The position numbers and the translations under genes were made by a program. From contig JAQFVV010006335.1 in NCBI GenBank assembly GCA_028023455.1, positions 438,741 to 502,740 of the forward strand: a stretch of 64,000 nt of DNA, written 5' to 3'. Positions within the stretch are counted from its first letter, which is position 1, and each line of letters opens with the position of its first letter. Positions 43,090-57,900 of the stretch are shown piece by piece. The stretch comes from Epiperipatus broadwayi. Its lineage: Eukaryota > Onychophora > Udeonychophora > Euonychophora > Peripatidae. A model generated the notes under the pieces. It was not told the DNA's origin. It saw only the letters and a program-made list of their open reading frames with translations, and ran no database searches.

Positions 43090-43177
43090 GCCTAAAATAA
43101 ATAATTGCTTGGTTTACATTGCATATATATATATATATATATATTCAATGTAAACCAAGCAATTATTTATTTTAGGC
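43090..43177. repeat. Perfect 32-bp inverted repeat around a TA loop
   Basis: 43090-43121 and 43146-43177 are exact reverse complements (GCCTAAAATAAATAATTGCT type), separated by about 24 bp that is mostly TA. The left side is also preceded by TA. It would form a very stable hairpin. No mismatch in 32 bp suggests recent origin. Confidence 0.9.
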
Positions 43178-43469
43178 AACATACTGATCATATGTAAATA
43201 CTATTCACAAATTAAGGACATATTTATCACTGACTCTAATACTTTCCCTAGTAAAACAAATAGAGGAATGAACTTCCACAAACCAGAAATTTGGTATATC
43301 ATATTAAATGAATGCACAGCAATTATATTATTAGTAATGAATACAAAGCTCAGGCTATGAAACTTTGCATGATAGTAGTTTATTTTTATCATAAGAAACA
43401 TTTCTTCCTAATTCTATAGGGATATCAAATATAACTAGCTCTTTCCTATTGTATTGCCTAATGTATACT

Positions 43470-43676
43470 ATATAATACTCAATTGTCCAAGCACTTTATT
43501 ACTTTTACAATGCTTTCTTTTCCACCCTTTTATACAGTTTTCAGTTTTGATTGCCCCAGCAATCTTCTTCAGAACATTATATCTCCTAATCTCAACTATT
43601 ACAATCATTTGTAGAAAAGGGTGGAATATAAAGCATTGTAAAAGTAGTAAAGTGCTTATACAATTGAGTATTATAT
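43470..43676. mobile_element. Foldback element D with a hammerhead-like relic
   Basis: Arms 43470-43532 and 43612-43676 are inverted copies (ATATAATACTCAATTG and AAGCACTTTA, then ACTTTTACAATGCTTT) with few mismatches. Next to the left arm, minus strand 43536-43577 reads TTCTGAAGA, then a perfect 6-bp stem GATTGC/GCAATC with loop TGGG, then AAAACTG. This resembles a hammerhead (CTGANGA, helix II, GAAAC) with the essential G of GAA changed to A. The right end abuts a long (TA)n tract. Confidence 0.7.
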
Positions 43677-43699
43677 CGATATCAAATATAGTGTTTATA

Positions 43700-46001
<2,302 letters not shown>

Positions 46002-46139
46002 CCATGGATATAGCACTCAGAACCTTTGCACCAAATCTAGAGCTTCAATTTCCTTTAATGATGGTTAATGAATCTTTACCTGAATGGGTGACTGATGACG
46101 TTTCTGTGTCTATTTCAACAATCAGACAAGAATCAAAAT
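46002..46139 (+). CDS. Candidate host exon, 138 bp, protein unknown
   Basis: Preceded by a pyrimidine-rich tract ending in TTATTTAG (acceptor AG 46000-46001) and followed by TGTAAGTC (donor GT 46140-46141). The frame in between is open. It starts CC then ATG GAT, encoding MDIALRTFAPNLELQF, PLMMVNESLPEWVTDD and VSVSISTIRQESK. Base and codon use differ clearly from the surroundings: mixed residues, Trp, Pro, few Ile/Lys/Phe runs. GCCATGG is a good translation-start context, so it may be a first coding exon; otherwise the exon is phase 1-1 and 138 bp keeps frame. I do not recognise the protein, and no partner exon was found in the window, which implies introns of many kb. Confidence 0.6.
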
Positions 46140-46141
46140 GT

Positions 46142-47251
<1,110 letters not shown>

Positions 47252-47512
47252 AAACTAATGTTTAAATGTCATTTCCATAAACATTAGCTTCAAATGTGTT
47301 TTAGCAATGGGTATTTCTCGATTTTAGGCTGGCATGAGTTTTTCCATAATATCTGTTACTACAAAATTGGCAATTTAAAGCATACATTAATTGAATCTTA
47401 TCATCATTAATGATATTTTCTTTGGAGTTCAATAATGCTTTGACACAGATACTTTGTATTGAAAGCCTGGCTTAGCAATAATATATATATATATATATAT
47501 TTATAATGATAT

Positions 47513-47552
<40 letters not shown>

Positions 47553-47558
<6 letters not shown>

Positions 47559-49873
47559 CAAACATCAAATTTCTTCACCATAACATTATTTCATTACTTT
47601 ATTAAATATTATCGACAGTATATATTTTATATATAAATATATTGAAACAGTGTATATCTGCATGCAGATATACTTGCTTCATCTTTACTTAAATTAATCT
47701 CCTTCCTATCGTAAATTGTACTGGTCAAAAATGTATGTCCATCTAACAAGATTTAGAATCTAAGCAAATGTATCCCAAATCTAATCATGCTCAAGATACA
47801 CAGGTCAGGAGTAATCATGAATTCTAACCTGTTTGCCCATTCCCAAAATCTATAACACTATGGACAACATCTATGGTGATATCACATGAATTCATTCTCT
47901 CCCCACCGGGTGCTACAACATTTTGCATGAGAACTCAACTGGTGATGATGATGATGAGAAATTGAGTGAATCCGAGATATAAGTTAAAACATACATAAAT
48001 ATTAATGAGATTCGAACAACTGGATTAAGTTTAAAAAAAAAGAATATTTATTTTGACAAAATTCAATATGATTTTATATATGTATAATCAACTTCACAAA
48101 TTTTAAACTTTATTTTGGTTACAAATATTTGACAATCTTGAGTCAATTATTTGTATTTTAGCAGATATCAATTTAGTGCAGCATTACAATACTAAATGTA
48201 TGTCTGAAAATCGGATTATATTTAAGATTACAAAAACAGATTTATATGGGTGGTTAGGGTTTTATACATTAAAACACACATATAAAGATGCGAGAATAGA
48301 GTTTCACTCTTTATATGACTTGACTTAAATATAATGTCCTTGGCATTTGATACAGAATTTTAGTTTCTTCATAGCATTTAGTTATAACAATTAAATAAGG
48401 ATACATTTTGATCTGTAAGTATACTAAAACTGTTTATTTATTTATTCTACATTTTTGAGATTTAACAATCAAATATTGTGAAACTCTATAGATATGGGAA
48501 CAGCTTATTTCAATAGAGGAGAGGGCAGTTTCGTGTGAGGTTGGATCTAAAACTCCAACGAAAAATATTTAAAGAGAAAAACGTTTCATTATTACACATT
48601 ATTACAGTTTATTTTGTTAAACAGGCTAAAAATGAAATATAAGAAATTGTGGTAATAGCATCATGTCAGTGAAAGATAAAATGGCAACTTCATCTGAGAA
48701 AACTTAATTCTTCTATTTTAACATGGTATGCTAGCTTCGGGTTGAGCAGTACCAAAAATGGAAAGGTGGGTAGGAAGTTGCTATGGGTCTGAATCATTGC
48801 AAAGCCATACAGATCTTCAACTACACTAACTTTCTTGTTCTAGGTTGTACTCTTATACCCCTGTTAGGTACAAGAACTCTGAAGAAGAATGAAAGACTTT
48901 GAATCTTCTGGATTTAGGTAATACAGTTTTGAGCAGTATATAAATATATACTTTGAGGAGAAGAATAACAAATGAAGATGATCAAGACTCCCTGGAATGA
49001 GGTATGTGCAAATCAGATCAAAATTCTTATGTGGCTCATTAATAATGTCTGACATATGCTAGCAATGTTATTATAAGAATATAAAATCATTACATTGAAA
49101 TACTAAAATGAATTCCTAAATGGTTTAACAAATATGTAATGATATGTTAAAATAATGACCCATGTAAGATAAAGTCATTTATTGGAAGTTAAAACTATAA
49201 TTAATGAAGCATGCATCCCCCCCCCTTCGTGAATCAATACAATTTTGTTTAACATATATATATATATAAAAATTTGCACACTTAAAAGTGCAAATAACAA
49301 AATAATATTTGGTCACAAGCAATAAAAAAAACCAATAAAATTAACGAACATCAATATCCACCCCAGATTGCAAAGTATTTATACATTTTGTATAAATTTA
49401 AGGTAAAATATTTTTTTAAAAAGCATTTATTCATTTTAAAAGAGAAACTCAATCTTACGAGCTATTTAGAAATAAATATCAAAAACTCATAAATTCCTTC
49501 CCCCTCTTTCTATTCCACAGTGAGATATAAAAGAAGTTCATAAGATTGGGTTTGATTGGCATTTACAAATAAAAATTAAGTCAAAATATAAAAATATTAA
49601 AATTAAATTATAACTGCACTAAATTATAAAAATAAGAAGAAGCATGAGTTAGAAGAAAGATTTTACAATAATATTAGTTTAGGTTATATACAATCGATAT
49701 AAAGAAAATAATAATTAGTTTAACATGCTCTCCTATTTGCAAGTCAAAAAGAAGTTTAGCATAAAGAAACATGAAATTTTTTAAGAGTTATTAGTTACAA
49801 TTCAGATAATAGGATTATAATGACTTTGGGCTTATTACCTCATGATTTTAGAAAATGAAATATGGATGAATCT
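47553..49873. other. AT-rich stretch with patches of higher complexity
   Basis: Patches near 47700-47960 and 48480-48900 have more GC, including a short (GAT)n run at about 47946-47960, but show no convincing frame or element. The 63-codon minus frame at 48864-49055 has no domain. A nine-C run lies near 49208. Confidence 0.45.
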
Positions 49874-50050
49874 TCATTGGAAAGTGGCGTTCTTTGATTT
49901 TTGCGACAGGCAAATTCTACTTAAGCTAAAAACATGTTTCTTGGCCTTGGTGGTTTTTTGATGGCATGGGCACTCTTGATCAGTAGGAGCTACATCTTTG
50001 CATGGTGAAGAGTCAGGCTGAAGATGGAGGGAAAGGTGGCTTTGGTCCCT
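49874..50050 (-). CDS. Possible exon-like ORF, 58 codons, unrecognised
   Basis: The minus strand is open from just after a TTTTTGGGTAG acceptor-like site at about 50051-50061 to TGA at 49874-49876. It encodes a Cys/His/Lys-bearing peptide with CKDVAPTDQECPCHQK and LSRICLSQKSK. Composition is less AT-driven than nearby frames. It could be a terminal exon or a relic of an unrecognised element. No ATG or upstream exon supports it. Confidence 0.2.
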   Translation of the reverse strand, partial: RDQSHLSLHLQPDSSPCKDVAPTDQECPCHQKTTKAKKHVFSLSRICLSQKSKNATFQ

Positions 50051-50899
50051 CTACCCAAAAATCATTTCACACATCAACAGGATGTGAAGTAGGTTAACTG
50101 CAATTGACCAAACTTCACACAATAGATTTTTAGCTCTATTTATACAAGTTTTGAGTTATTTAAGGGATATTTTTAATTAAACTTCTTAACTCAAATGGGA
50201 TACTGATTCTACAGAAATATTTTCTCTATTGTTATTGGAGATGCAGTCACTAGATAACTGTCCAAAAATAAATTCAAATAAATTTCCAGATTATAAATAG
50301 ATTTGATAAAAATGTTAACAGCTAAATTAAAATCAATTAGTTTTGTTTTAAATTTTATTTTCATTAACTTTGATTTAAAAATTCCTTTTAAAACCATGAA
50401 ACAAACTAATGTTCCCACCCCTTTAATTACTGATGGACAGTTAATGGTTGTATCTTCCATCTTGAATTTCTGTATAGTTATATGAAGAAAAATAATTAGA
50501 AAGCATTAAAAATATAAGTAAAAAATAATTTCAAAAGATAGAAAATTATTTACAGTATATAATATTTTTAATTATATACATATGCTCCTGTAATATATGT
50601 ATATATCTGAGTCACATCTATTGAAGTTAATATTTAAATTAATTAAAAAAAATTTTTATTTGAGATTTATATTTATAAATCTTAGAAATACAGATATAAC
50701 TTATATAGATATGACAAAAAGGAATGAGCTGAAATATGGGTTAAAAGGTAAATAGTGAAACTTGATCGTGAACTAAGATTGACTGTTTCAATATATATAA
50801 TATATATATTAATATCCACACACATGAGAAATATGTGTGTGTTTGTGCATGTACAATCTTGTATCATTTTGTAAAGCTTTTTTTATATATGTCAAAGCA

Positions 50900-50966
50900 T
50901 CAGCCAGGAAGCCAACCCATGTCAACTGCCTGAAAGGCTGCTATGCTAACCACTAGGTCATCGACA
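50900..50966 (-). mobile_element. tRNA-derived SINE head (fragment)
   Basis: The minus strand reads GACCTAGTGGTTAGCATAG, a tRNA-like A box region. About 25 bases later comes GGGTTGGCTTCC, matching a degenerate B box at about 9 of 11 positions. This is the polymerase III promoter arrangement of tRNA-derived SINEs. The body and tail of the SINE cannot be traced, and the tRNA fold is no longer complete, so it is not a functional tRNA gene. Confidence 0.55.
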
Positions 50967-51343
50967 ATTGACTATCATTTTCTAAAGTTAAAAACTGATT
51001 GTTTAAGTCATGTGATTTTATTTTAAGAAAAAGTATTTCTTGTAAAAGTAGAATCAAGTAAGAAAAAATGTTAAAATATTATATACAATGGGAATGAGAT
51101 AGGTTTCCATTAAGGAAGGGAGCACATATGCTGTATTTTTTATCTAGACATAGCAACAGCTGTAATAGTTACAGTTGAACACATTTAGATTGTTTAAGAT
51201 GTTAAATAAAATTAAGAAACAAAGATCAGGGAACCTATGTGGTGCCACAAATTTCTGTGGAAAAAAACTAAGATGGAACAGCAATTAGAGAAATTAGATT
51301 GAAAACCATTAAGAATGCTCATGAGATATAACCCCAGACATAA

Positions 51344-51346
<3 letters not shown>

Positions 51347-51434
<88 letters not shown>
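51347..51434. repeat. (TA)n microsatellite at the truncated PLE end
   Basis: About 44 TA units, immediately upstream of where PLE coding sequence starts. Confidence 0.96.
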
Positions 51435-51442
<8 letters not shown>

Positions 51443-51444
51443 TG

Positions 51445-52889
51445 AAATAATATTTTAATAATATTTTTGCAAATATAAAATTACATAAAGAAGGTAATCC
51501 TTTGCGAGTTATGATAGATTTTGGTGGTTCCCTCATATATCAGACTTCTAAATATATTGGTAAACTTTTACAAGACTTTTTAGGATTTGGGGTAAATACT
51601 ATTGCTTCATCGTTTGACTGTGTAAATAGTATTAAATATTAATGATTGATGAAAATGATGTTATTGCTTTATTGGATGTTACAGAAATGTATGGATTTAT
51701 TGATAGAATGAATTCCATAAAAAATAATTGAACATGCATTAAAAAGTAAAAGTATTTGTAAATATATGATAAAATTTATCATTGATTCTTTAAAATTTTT
51801 TAATGATAACATTGTTGCATCTTTTGAAGGTCAATATTATAAAATGACTAAAGGTTGGCCTATGGCTTTGCCTGCAGTTGCACAAGTTTGCAATTTCGTT
51901 TTATCTACATATGAGAGTAGTATTTTAAATATGTGTATTTTTGGAGATATTAAAATTTACAAAAGATATGTGGATGATGTTTTTGTTTGTGGAAATACTA
52001 ATAGTATAAATTTGCTTATAGAGGAATTAAATAAGTTGAATGGCTTGAAATGGACTATTGAAAAAGAACAGGACAATAAAATTAACTATTTAGATTTAAT
52101 GATCACAAGAGATAACAGTATATTAAATTATAAACTAATAATTAAGCCACTGCAAAAAAGAGGATATATAAATTGTAAATCAAAAGTACCAATGATGCAT
52201 AAGATGGCAAGATTTAAATCTTTTTTTGTTTTGGAATGAAAAATTATGTCGTTACCAAAGTGATAAACTGAAAAATATTGAGATATTTTCTAATGAATTG
52301 CTTGATGTTGGTTATAAAATGGAACAAATAAACAATACTTTATGTCAATTTAAAAAAAAAAATATTATAATTTAAAAGAAATGAAGATTAATAGTAAAAA
52401 ATGGATAGCTATTCCATTTATTTCAAATCCACAAGTGAAATTTTTTAAGGATTTATATAAGAATGTGTTTAATGTTTCATTCTATGTTCCAAACAATATT
52501 AATAACTTAGTCAATAATTCTAATGATGTCATACCAGTCAAGCAAAAAAGTAATGTGATATATCAAATTTTTGTGATTGTATGCTATCATATATAGTTGA
52601 AGCTAGGTGCAGTATTGAGGAAAGATTGAAGGAACATGAATTGTTATATAAGCGTGTAAAAAATAAAAATAATGGTGATTTAATATCCCCTTCAGTTTTC
52701 TTTGATCACGAAAAAACATGTAAATATAAATTTAAATTTAATTTTGAAAATGTTAAAATTCTTCATGAAGAGGAAACCATAGTAAAAAAAAAAATAAAGA
52801 GGCATTTTTTTATAAACAGGAATAAAACACATTTAATAAATCGACAAGCTTCTAACATTAAAATACGAGATTCGCAGAATTTGAATTGA
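51445..52889 (+). pseudogene. 5'-truncated Penelope-like element ORF (RT + GIY-YIG)
   Basis: A second PLE, starting inside the reverse transcriptase next to a (TA)n tract. In order: ANIKLHKEGNPLRVMIDF near 51470; motif A-like LDVTEMYGF near 51675; motif B region KGWPMALP near 51855; motif C KRYVDDVFVCGN near 51965 with both Asp; INYLDLMITR near 52085; then the endonuclease with NVIYQI near 52555 and SYIVEARCSIEERLKEHE near 52585. YIG has become YIV, losing the conserved Gly. Several stops and frameshifts split it (frames 51766-52239, 52381-52596, 52581-52889). It is related to the element at 26419-28810 but clearly diverged, and lacks the whole N-terminal third. Confidence 0.87.
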
Positions 52890-53056
52890 TGACGTTTGCT
52901 TCTGCTTTTGTTTTTGAATTTAATGGCAGTTGAGGCAGCTTAGAAAGTAACCGAAAGTACTTCTGCAGATTTAAGGATTGTTTGTAATTGTTTGTAAACC
53001 ATTAAAAATATTATTTCAATTATAATTACAATATTGTTTTTAATTAACAGATATTT

Positions 53057-53155
53057 TATTTATTTTACACACATACACACACACATATATATATATAAAC
53101 AAAGAAATATTTTACACACATACACACACACATATATATATATAAACAAAGAAAG
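53057..53155. repeat. Tandem duplication of a CA/TA microsatellite unit
   Basis: Two near-identical units of about 50 bp, each ATTTTACACACATACACACA followed by a TA run and AACAAAGAAA. Confidence 0.85.
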
Positions 53156-53291
53156 GGACATTGTATTAGAATTCTGCATTATTCTGTATTTCTTTTACAT
53201 TATTCTGCATTATTCTCCTATGCTGCTAAAAGAAGTATTATAAAATATATAGATATATAAAAACATATTTGTATTCCTGCTTAAAATTCTA

Positions 53292-53344
53292 CTCAGTGCC
53301 TGTGAAGAAGAAATTAAAATGTTAGAAATATTTCCCACCATGAG
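53292..53344 (+). ncRNA. Degenerate hammerhead-like motif (weak)
   Basis: CTCAGTGCC, then CTGTGAAGA, an A/T-rich hairpin, GAAATATTTC, then CCACCATGAG. CTCA/TGAG and GTG/CAC could pair as helix I with a 2-base bulge, and GAAATATTTC fits GAA plus a short helix III. The first core half is altered, so cleavage is unlikely. A minus-strand frame (53210-53503) overlaps it. That frame has more complex composition (DWYEDSRTWMDHLHFGG) but no known domain. Confidence 0.3.
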
Positions 53345-53503
53345 TGAATTGTCAGTGTGAGGTTTTCCATGGTCATCAGTGGGGTTGGCATCCTGAGAAG
53401 TTCCACCAAAATGTAGATGATCCATCCATGTCCTACTATCTTCATACCAGTCTAAAAATCCTATACAATCTACATATTTATGCAGAAGTTCCAAAGTCAT
53501 CAT

Positions 53504-54857
53504 TTTATTGCCAGTAAAAAATGCTCATTTTATTCCAAGTTTAAATTGTGACTTAATTTTATTTAATATATCTTATTAACTAGCCATAACCTTGTAAATT
53601 ATCTACTTCATATTTAAATAATTTAAAAATTTATATTTTGCATTTTATCTATGTATTACATTGAATGATGGAGGGAGTTAGATTTCAATTCATTAAATGT
53701 AGTTATGCTTTTCTCCTCTCAAAATCCCAAGGGCTGGACTGAACCAAGAAGACACCAAATTTAAAATTTAAATTTTAATATAATAAGACGTATATACATT
53801 TTTTTCTTCATTTGTCTTATTTCCTCTCCCCTCTATTATGTAAAGAATGTTATATATTAAATTCTTAGAAATATATAAAGAATTAGAAAAGAGTGGTAAG
53901 CGTACTTCTATGCAATTAAGTTATAAATTATTTTGTTGTTTATTGTATTGCTTTATATATGAAACCGAACCTAAGTGTTAAAAAATAATTTTATTAAGAA
54001 TATTCATAAAATAATATATTGATTCAGTTTAAATTGTTATTTTATGTATCACTAAATTAATAATGGTCTTTTAATAAAGTTATTCTATGTAATGGAGCTT
54101 CTGTAAATGTTGGGTAATATTTATAAATCAAAAGAGATGCATATAATTCTAACATGCATTATGAGTGACACATTCTTTGAGAGATAATAATGTTTTGTCA
54201 TTAAATTTTTCATTATATTTTCAAAAGTCTTTTTATATTCTTCAGAATGGAATTATGCAAAATGTGAAATGCAATGATTACATTTTTCTCATAGCAATTA
54301 TTTCAAGTTTTTACAAAAGTTATGATGATTAAAATGGAAAAATGAATCACATTATTTTTATGATTATAGCTTTGGGTAAAAATTGGAATGGTAGGTGCTA
54401 TGATTAGAAGTAGAACATTTTCCCTGAAAAGTAATTAAGCATATTGAATAATACTAAAAACTGATTCTTGTGCTGATGAATTTTTTATGTTTAAATTAAT
54501 AAAATTTAAACAGTTTGGGTAAATAATAGAATTAGATTTTACATTTAAACCAAAAGTTGTTGAATTGTTCAATATTTAGATCATTTGTATTTATTTGTAC
54601 CAAGTGCTATAAAACATTTTATAGTTGGGTAAAATTGTAATTTAATAGAAATATCTTAAAAATAAGAATGTATATGTTCTGAGTTGTCTACTGATAGAAA
54701 AATATTTTTACGATATTTATTATTATCTTGGATTAATGATATGGCCATAAAGACGGTGTCATACTTGCTTGAGAACATTATAGTGTTTTTATTTATATTT
54801 TTTGTAACCTGATTCCAAAAAAAACTTCTGCTAATATTTATAGGAGTGTATAAACTT
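53504..54857. other. AT-rich non-coding stretch
   Basis: No gene, exon or repeat recognised between the second PLE region and repeat D2. Confidence 0.5.
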
Positions 54858-54871
54858 ATGAAATTGGTTTA

Positions 54872-54919
<48 letters not shown>

Positions 54920-54938
54920 AACCAATTTCATATGTTTC

Positions 54939-54987
<49 letters not shown>
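54858..54987. repeat. TA-loop hairpin and (TA)n before repeat D2
   Basis: ATGAAATTGGTTTAT (54858-54872) and its exact reverse complement (54917-54931) flank a TA run, followed by a second TA run at 54941-54987. This is the same design as the hairpin at 43090-43177: a perfect inverted repeat around TA repeats. Confidence 0.85.
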
Positions 54988-54988
<1 letters not shown>

Positions 54989-57900
54989 TGTGACCATCTG
55001 AAAGGGCACAAGGGTTTAAGATACTTTGTATCTGCATTAAATAGTTATATTATATTAAAAAAAAAAATGAAATAGCCTGAGAATTTTAAATTTTTTTGCT
55101 GGGGATTGTTTGAAGCTTAGATATGGGTTACTTATGCAGTTGATTGACCACTTGATAGGTATTCATTATTATTAGTGTGGTTAATGAGGTACTTAATGTA
55201 AGGAAGAGGGGTTGTTTATTAATGGAATTGATACATTTTGTCAGAAAGATGCAAAGTTATTTTATATTATTGTAGTATTGGTTGAATAATTTCATAATCC
55301 TTTATTCATTAATGCTTATTCTTTTGTCAACAATTAATAGCCATTTCAATTATATTTAGTTAAGATAGTTCAATATTTAGGTTGCAGTTCATGTGCATGC
55401 GTGTATGTCTGTATTGTGTGTTTCATTTCATTTTCATCTTTTAATAACAGCAAACAATAGTATATTCACAATAAAAACATTTAAATTACAGTAATTATCT
55501 TAAATAATTTAACAAATATATATTTCTTTCCAATGATTAATAGATAGCTGAATCAATAGATTATTTTACAAATTAAATAAATTATTAATCATTTTATTTA
55601 ATAGTTAATTAATATTCATTTTTCTTTCAAGTTTGTAAAAGCTATTTATTTTATTAATATTTTTATCTTGATTTTAATTCTAAAAATCAAAGTGATTTTT
55701 TTTTTGAAAATATTTTTTTTTTGAATATGTAATTAGCTTAACTAGAAGAGGAGCGTGGGAGTAACCTTGTGGAAGGAAATGAACTTTGCTAAAGAGAGCT
55801 ATTTAACAAAGATCTCCAGTGAAAAATTTGCTTATTATGTAATGTAATTGTAGACAAAAACAGTGGCTCATTTTTGTGAAAGTAAAACCAGTTGCTGAAG
55901 TCAAATTGATTTTAAAAAGACTTTGGAGTAAAATTTCAAAATAATCCCAAGAAATTTATTATGGGACAAGTTAATTTCAGAATGCAGTTCTAAATTTTAA
56001 AAGGTACTCAGTTTAATTTACTCTCCTTGATTTAAACATATTGAATTAACCTCTTCCTAACTAGTGCTTTTTTAAAAATGTATGTTAATAAGGTCCAGTC
56101 TACGTTACTTCACCTAATTTTCATTTTAAATAGGAATAAATTGCATGAATATTATCGTTGTATCATTAACCAATGTGTGTTCTTTAATATATCTGGAAAA
56201 CACATGCAGAACTATTTTTCAGAATATATTTTAATTCTTCACTATTTTCTGTGTTATGTTTTTGTGAGAATTAAACATAAATTTAGGGATATGCATTGTT
56301 TGATAAATCATGCCATGTTTAAATTCATCATAAAGAGATGACAGTATTTGTTTGTCTTGTATTTCTGGAAATAATACGTAATTTAAATGAAGGAAATAAA
56401 ATGTGAGCTACTTCAAATTAAGTATTTGTTTAAATCGAATGGAAGGATAGAAATGCGGGTAATTTTTGTTCTCTTCAATAAAGATGGAAAATTTAAAAAA
56501 AATATTATTAATTGAAGAATTACTAAGGAAACATGATAACTTAATGGACAATATTTAAGAATAAACCAGGTGTATAATGAATTATAAAGTGTTAAATGCT
56601 ATTCAAGAAACTACTAAAATAATTACGTATTTAATTTAGAACTACAACAGAATAAGTGAGATAATTCCTGTCCAACAGTAGTTAAGAATTTATTATATTC
56701 TCGTTATAATAGAAGACAAATTGATTGCTTATGTATGATACAGTAACTTAAATAACTTTGTTATGAACATTGAAGATGCTGAGTCCTATTTAAGCATGAT
56801 TATATTTGTTTGGTTACCCTACAGCAGTTTATTTTAATTTTAATTCAGTTTGGAATGTGTCCCATATTCTTTCATAAATCTGGAACCGAGCTTTGCAAGT
56901 GAACTTTTATTTTTAAGTTACAAAACTAATAACCTTTGTTTCTTTATTTTTTTTATTGCTTGTCATAATTAATGTATATGATAGGTAGATAGGCTTATTT
57001 ATTATTATGTTCATTTATAGTTTAGGTTATTTTGATCTTCAAGACCATCTCTGAAGCGTATCCGAATGAGGAATACGCTGGTAAAAATTGAATGTGTTCA
57101 AATAGGTCTCATTGTTCTTTTATGAAGGTAAAAAAAATAATTTTTTTTTAAAAAAATATATTATTAGAGAGGTTTATATTTATATTGCATATTTTATTAT
57201 CTCAAAGTGAGAATTTTTTTTTTTTGAATCAACAAACGTATAATAGAAATAGTTTGCAAGATATGAAAGAAAGTTCATTCGTAATAATTATAAATATTAA
57301 ATTTTAAAAGTAACCTATAGTTTATTTTGAATTAAAAGTTATACCTTAATGCAATATTTAATTACCATGTTGCCTGCATAGTGTGTAATTTAGAGTTATT
57401 TTATATATATTTTTGTTCGCGGGTGTGTGTTTGTTTTTCACAATTGGGACATATGTTTGATAAAGTTCAGTTTGTGAATATTTTATGTAGAAATTTCAGA
57501 CGTTGTCATATTCTACTGAGTTGAATGGATTGGTATGTTATCTGTATGTATTTATCTGCCAGTGTGTATTTATAATGTTCAATATTTAGAAAAGCTATGA
57601 GAATGGAAAGAAATCTGATTGCATTATAATGTCTGTAGGGATAAAAGATTTGCTTATTTAGTCTATGGTAATAACTTTCCATGAGTAGAGCTTAGTTGAT
57701 ATTATATGCATATGATTAAATGATATTTTAAAGTGATGTTTTTAGTGCCCTGGTGATGAGGAATAAGTCCCCACCAATAATGTATTTAGAAGTAGATGAG
57801 TTATTGTTGAAGTATGATTAAATGATGCTTAGGAAGTTATGTGATGTTTTTTTTTCTTAGATTCTGGTGATGAGGAAAAAGTCCCCACCAAAAGTATATT

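Noticed and set aside
47300-47410. Possible exon after TTTTAG near 47327 (GWHEFF..)
   Set aside because: The frame ends at a stop with no convincing donor, and composition is not distinctive.
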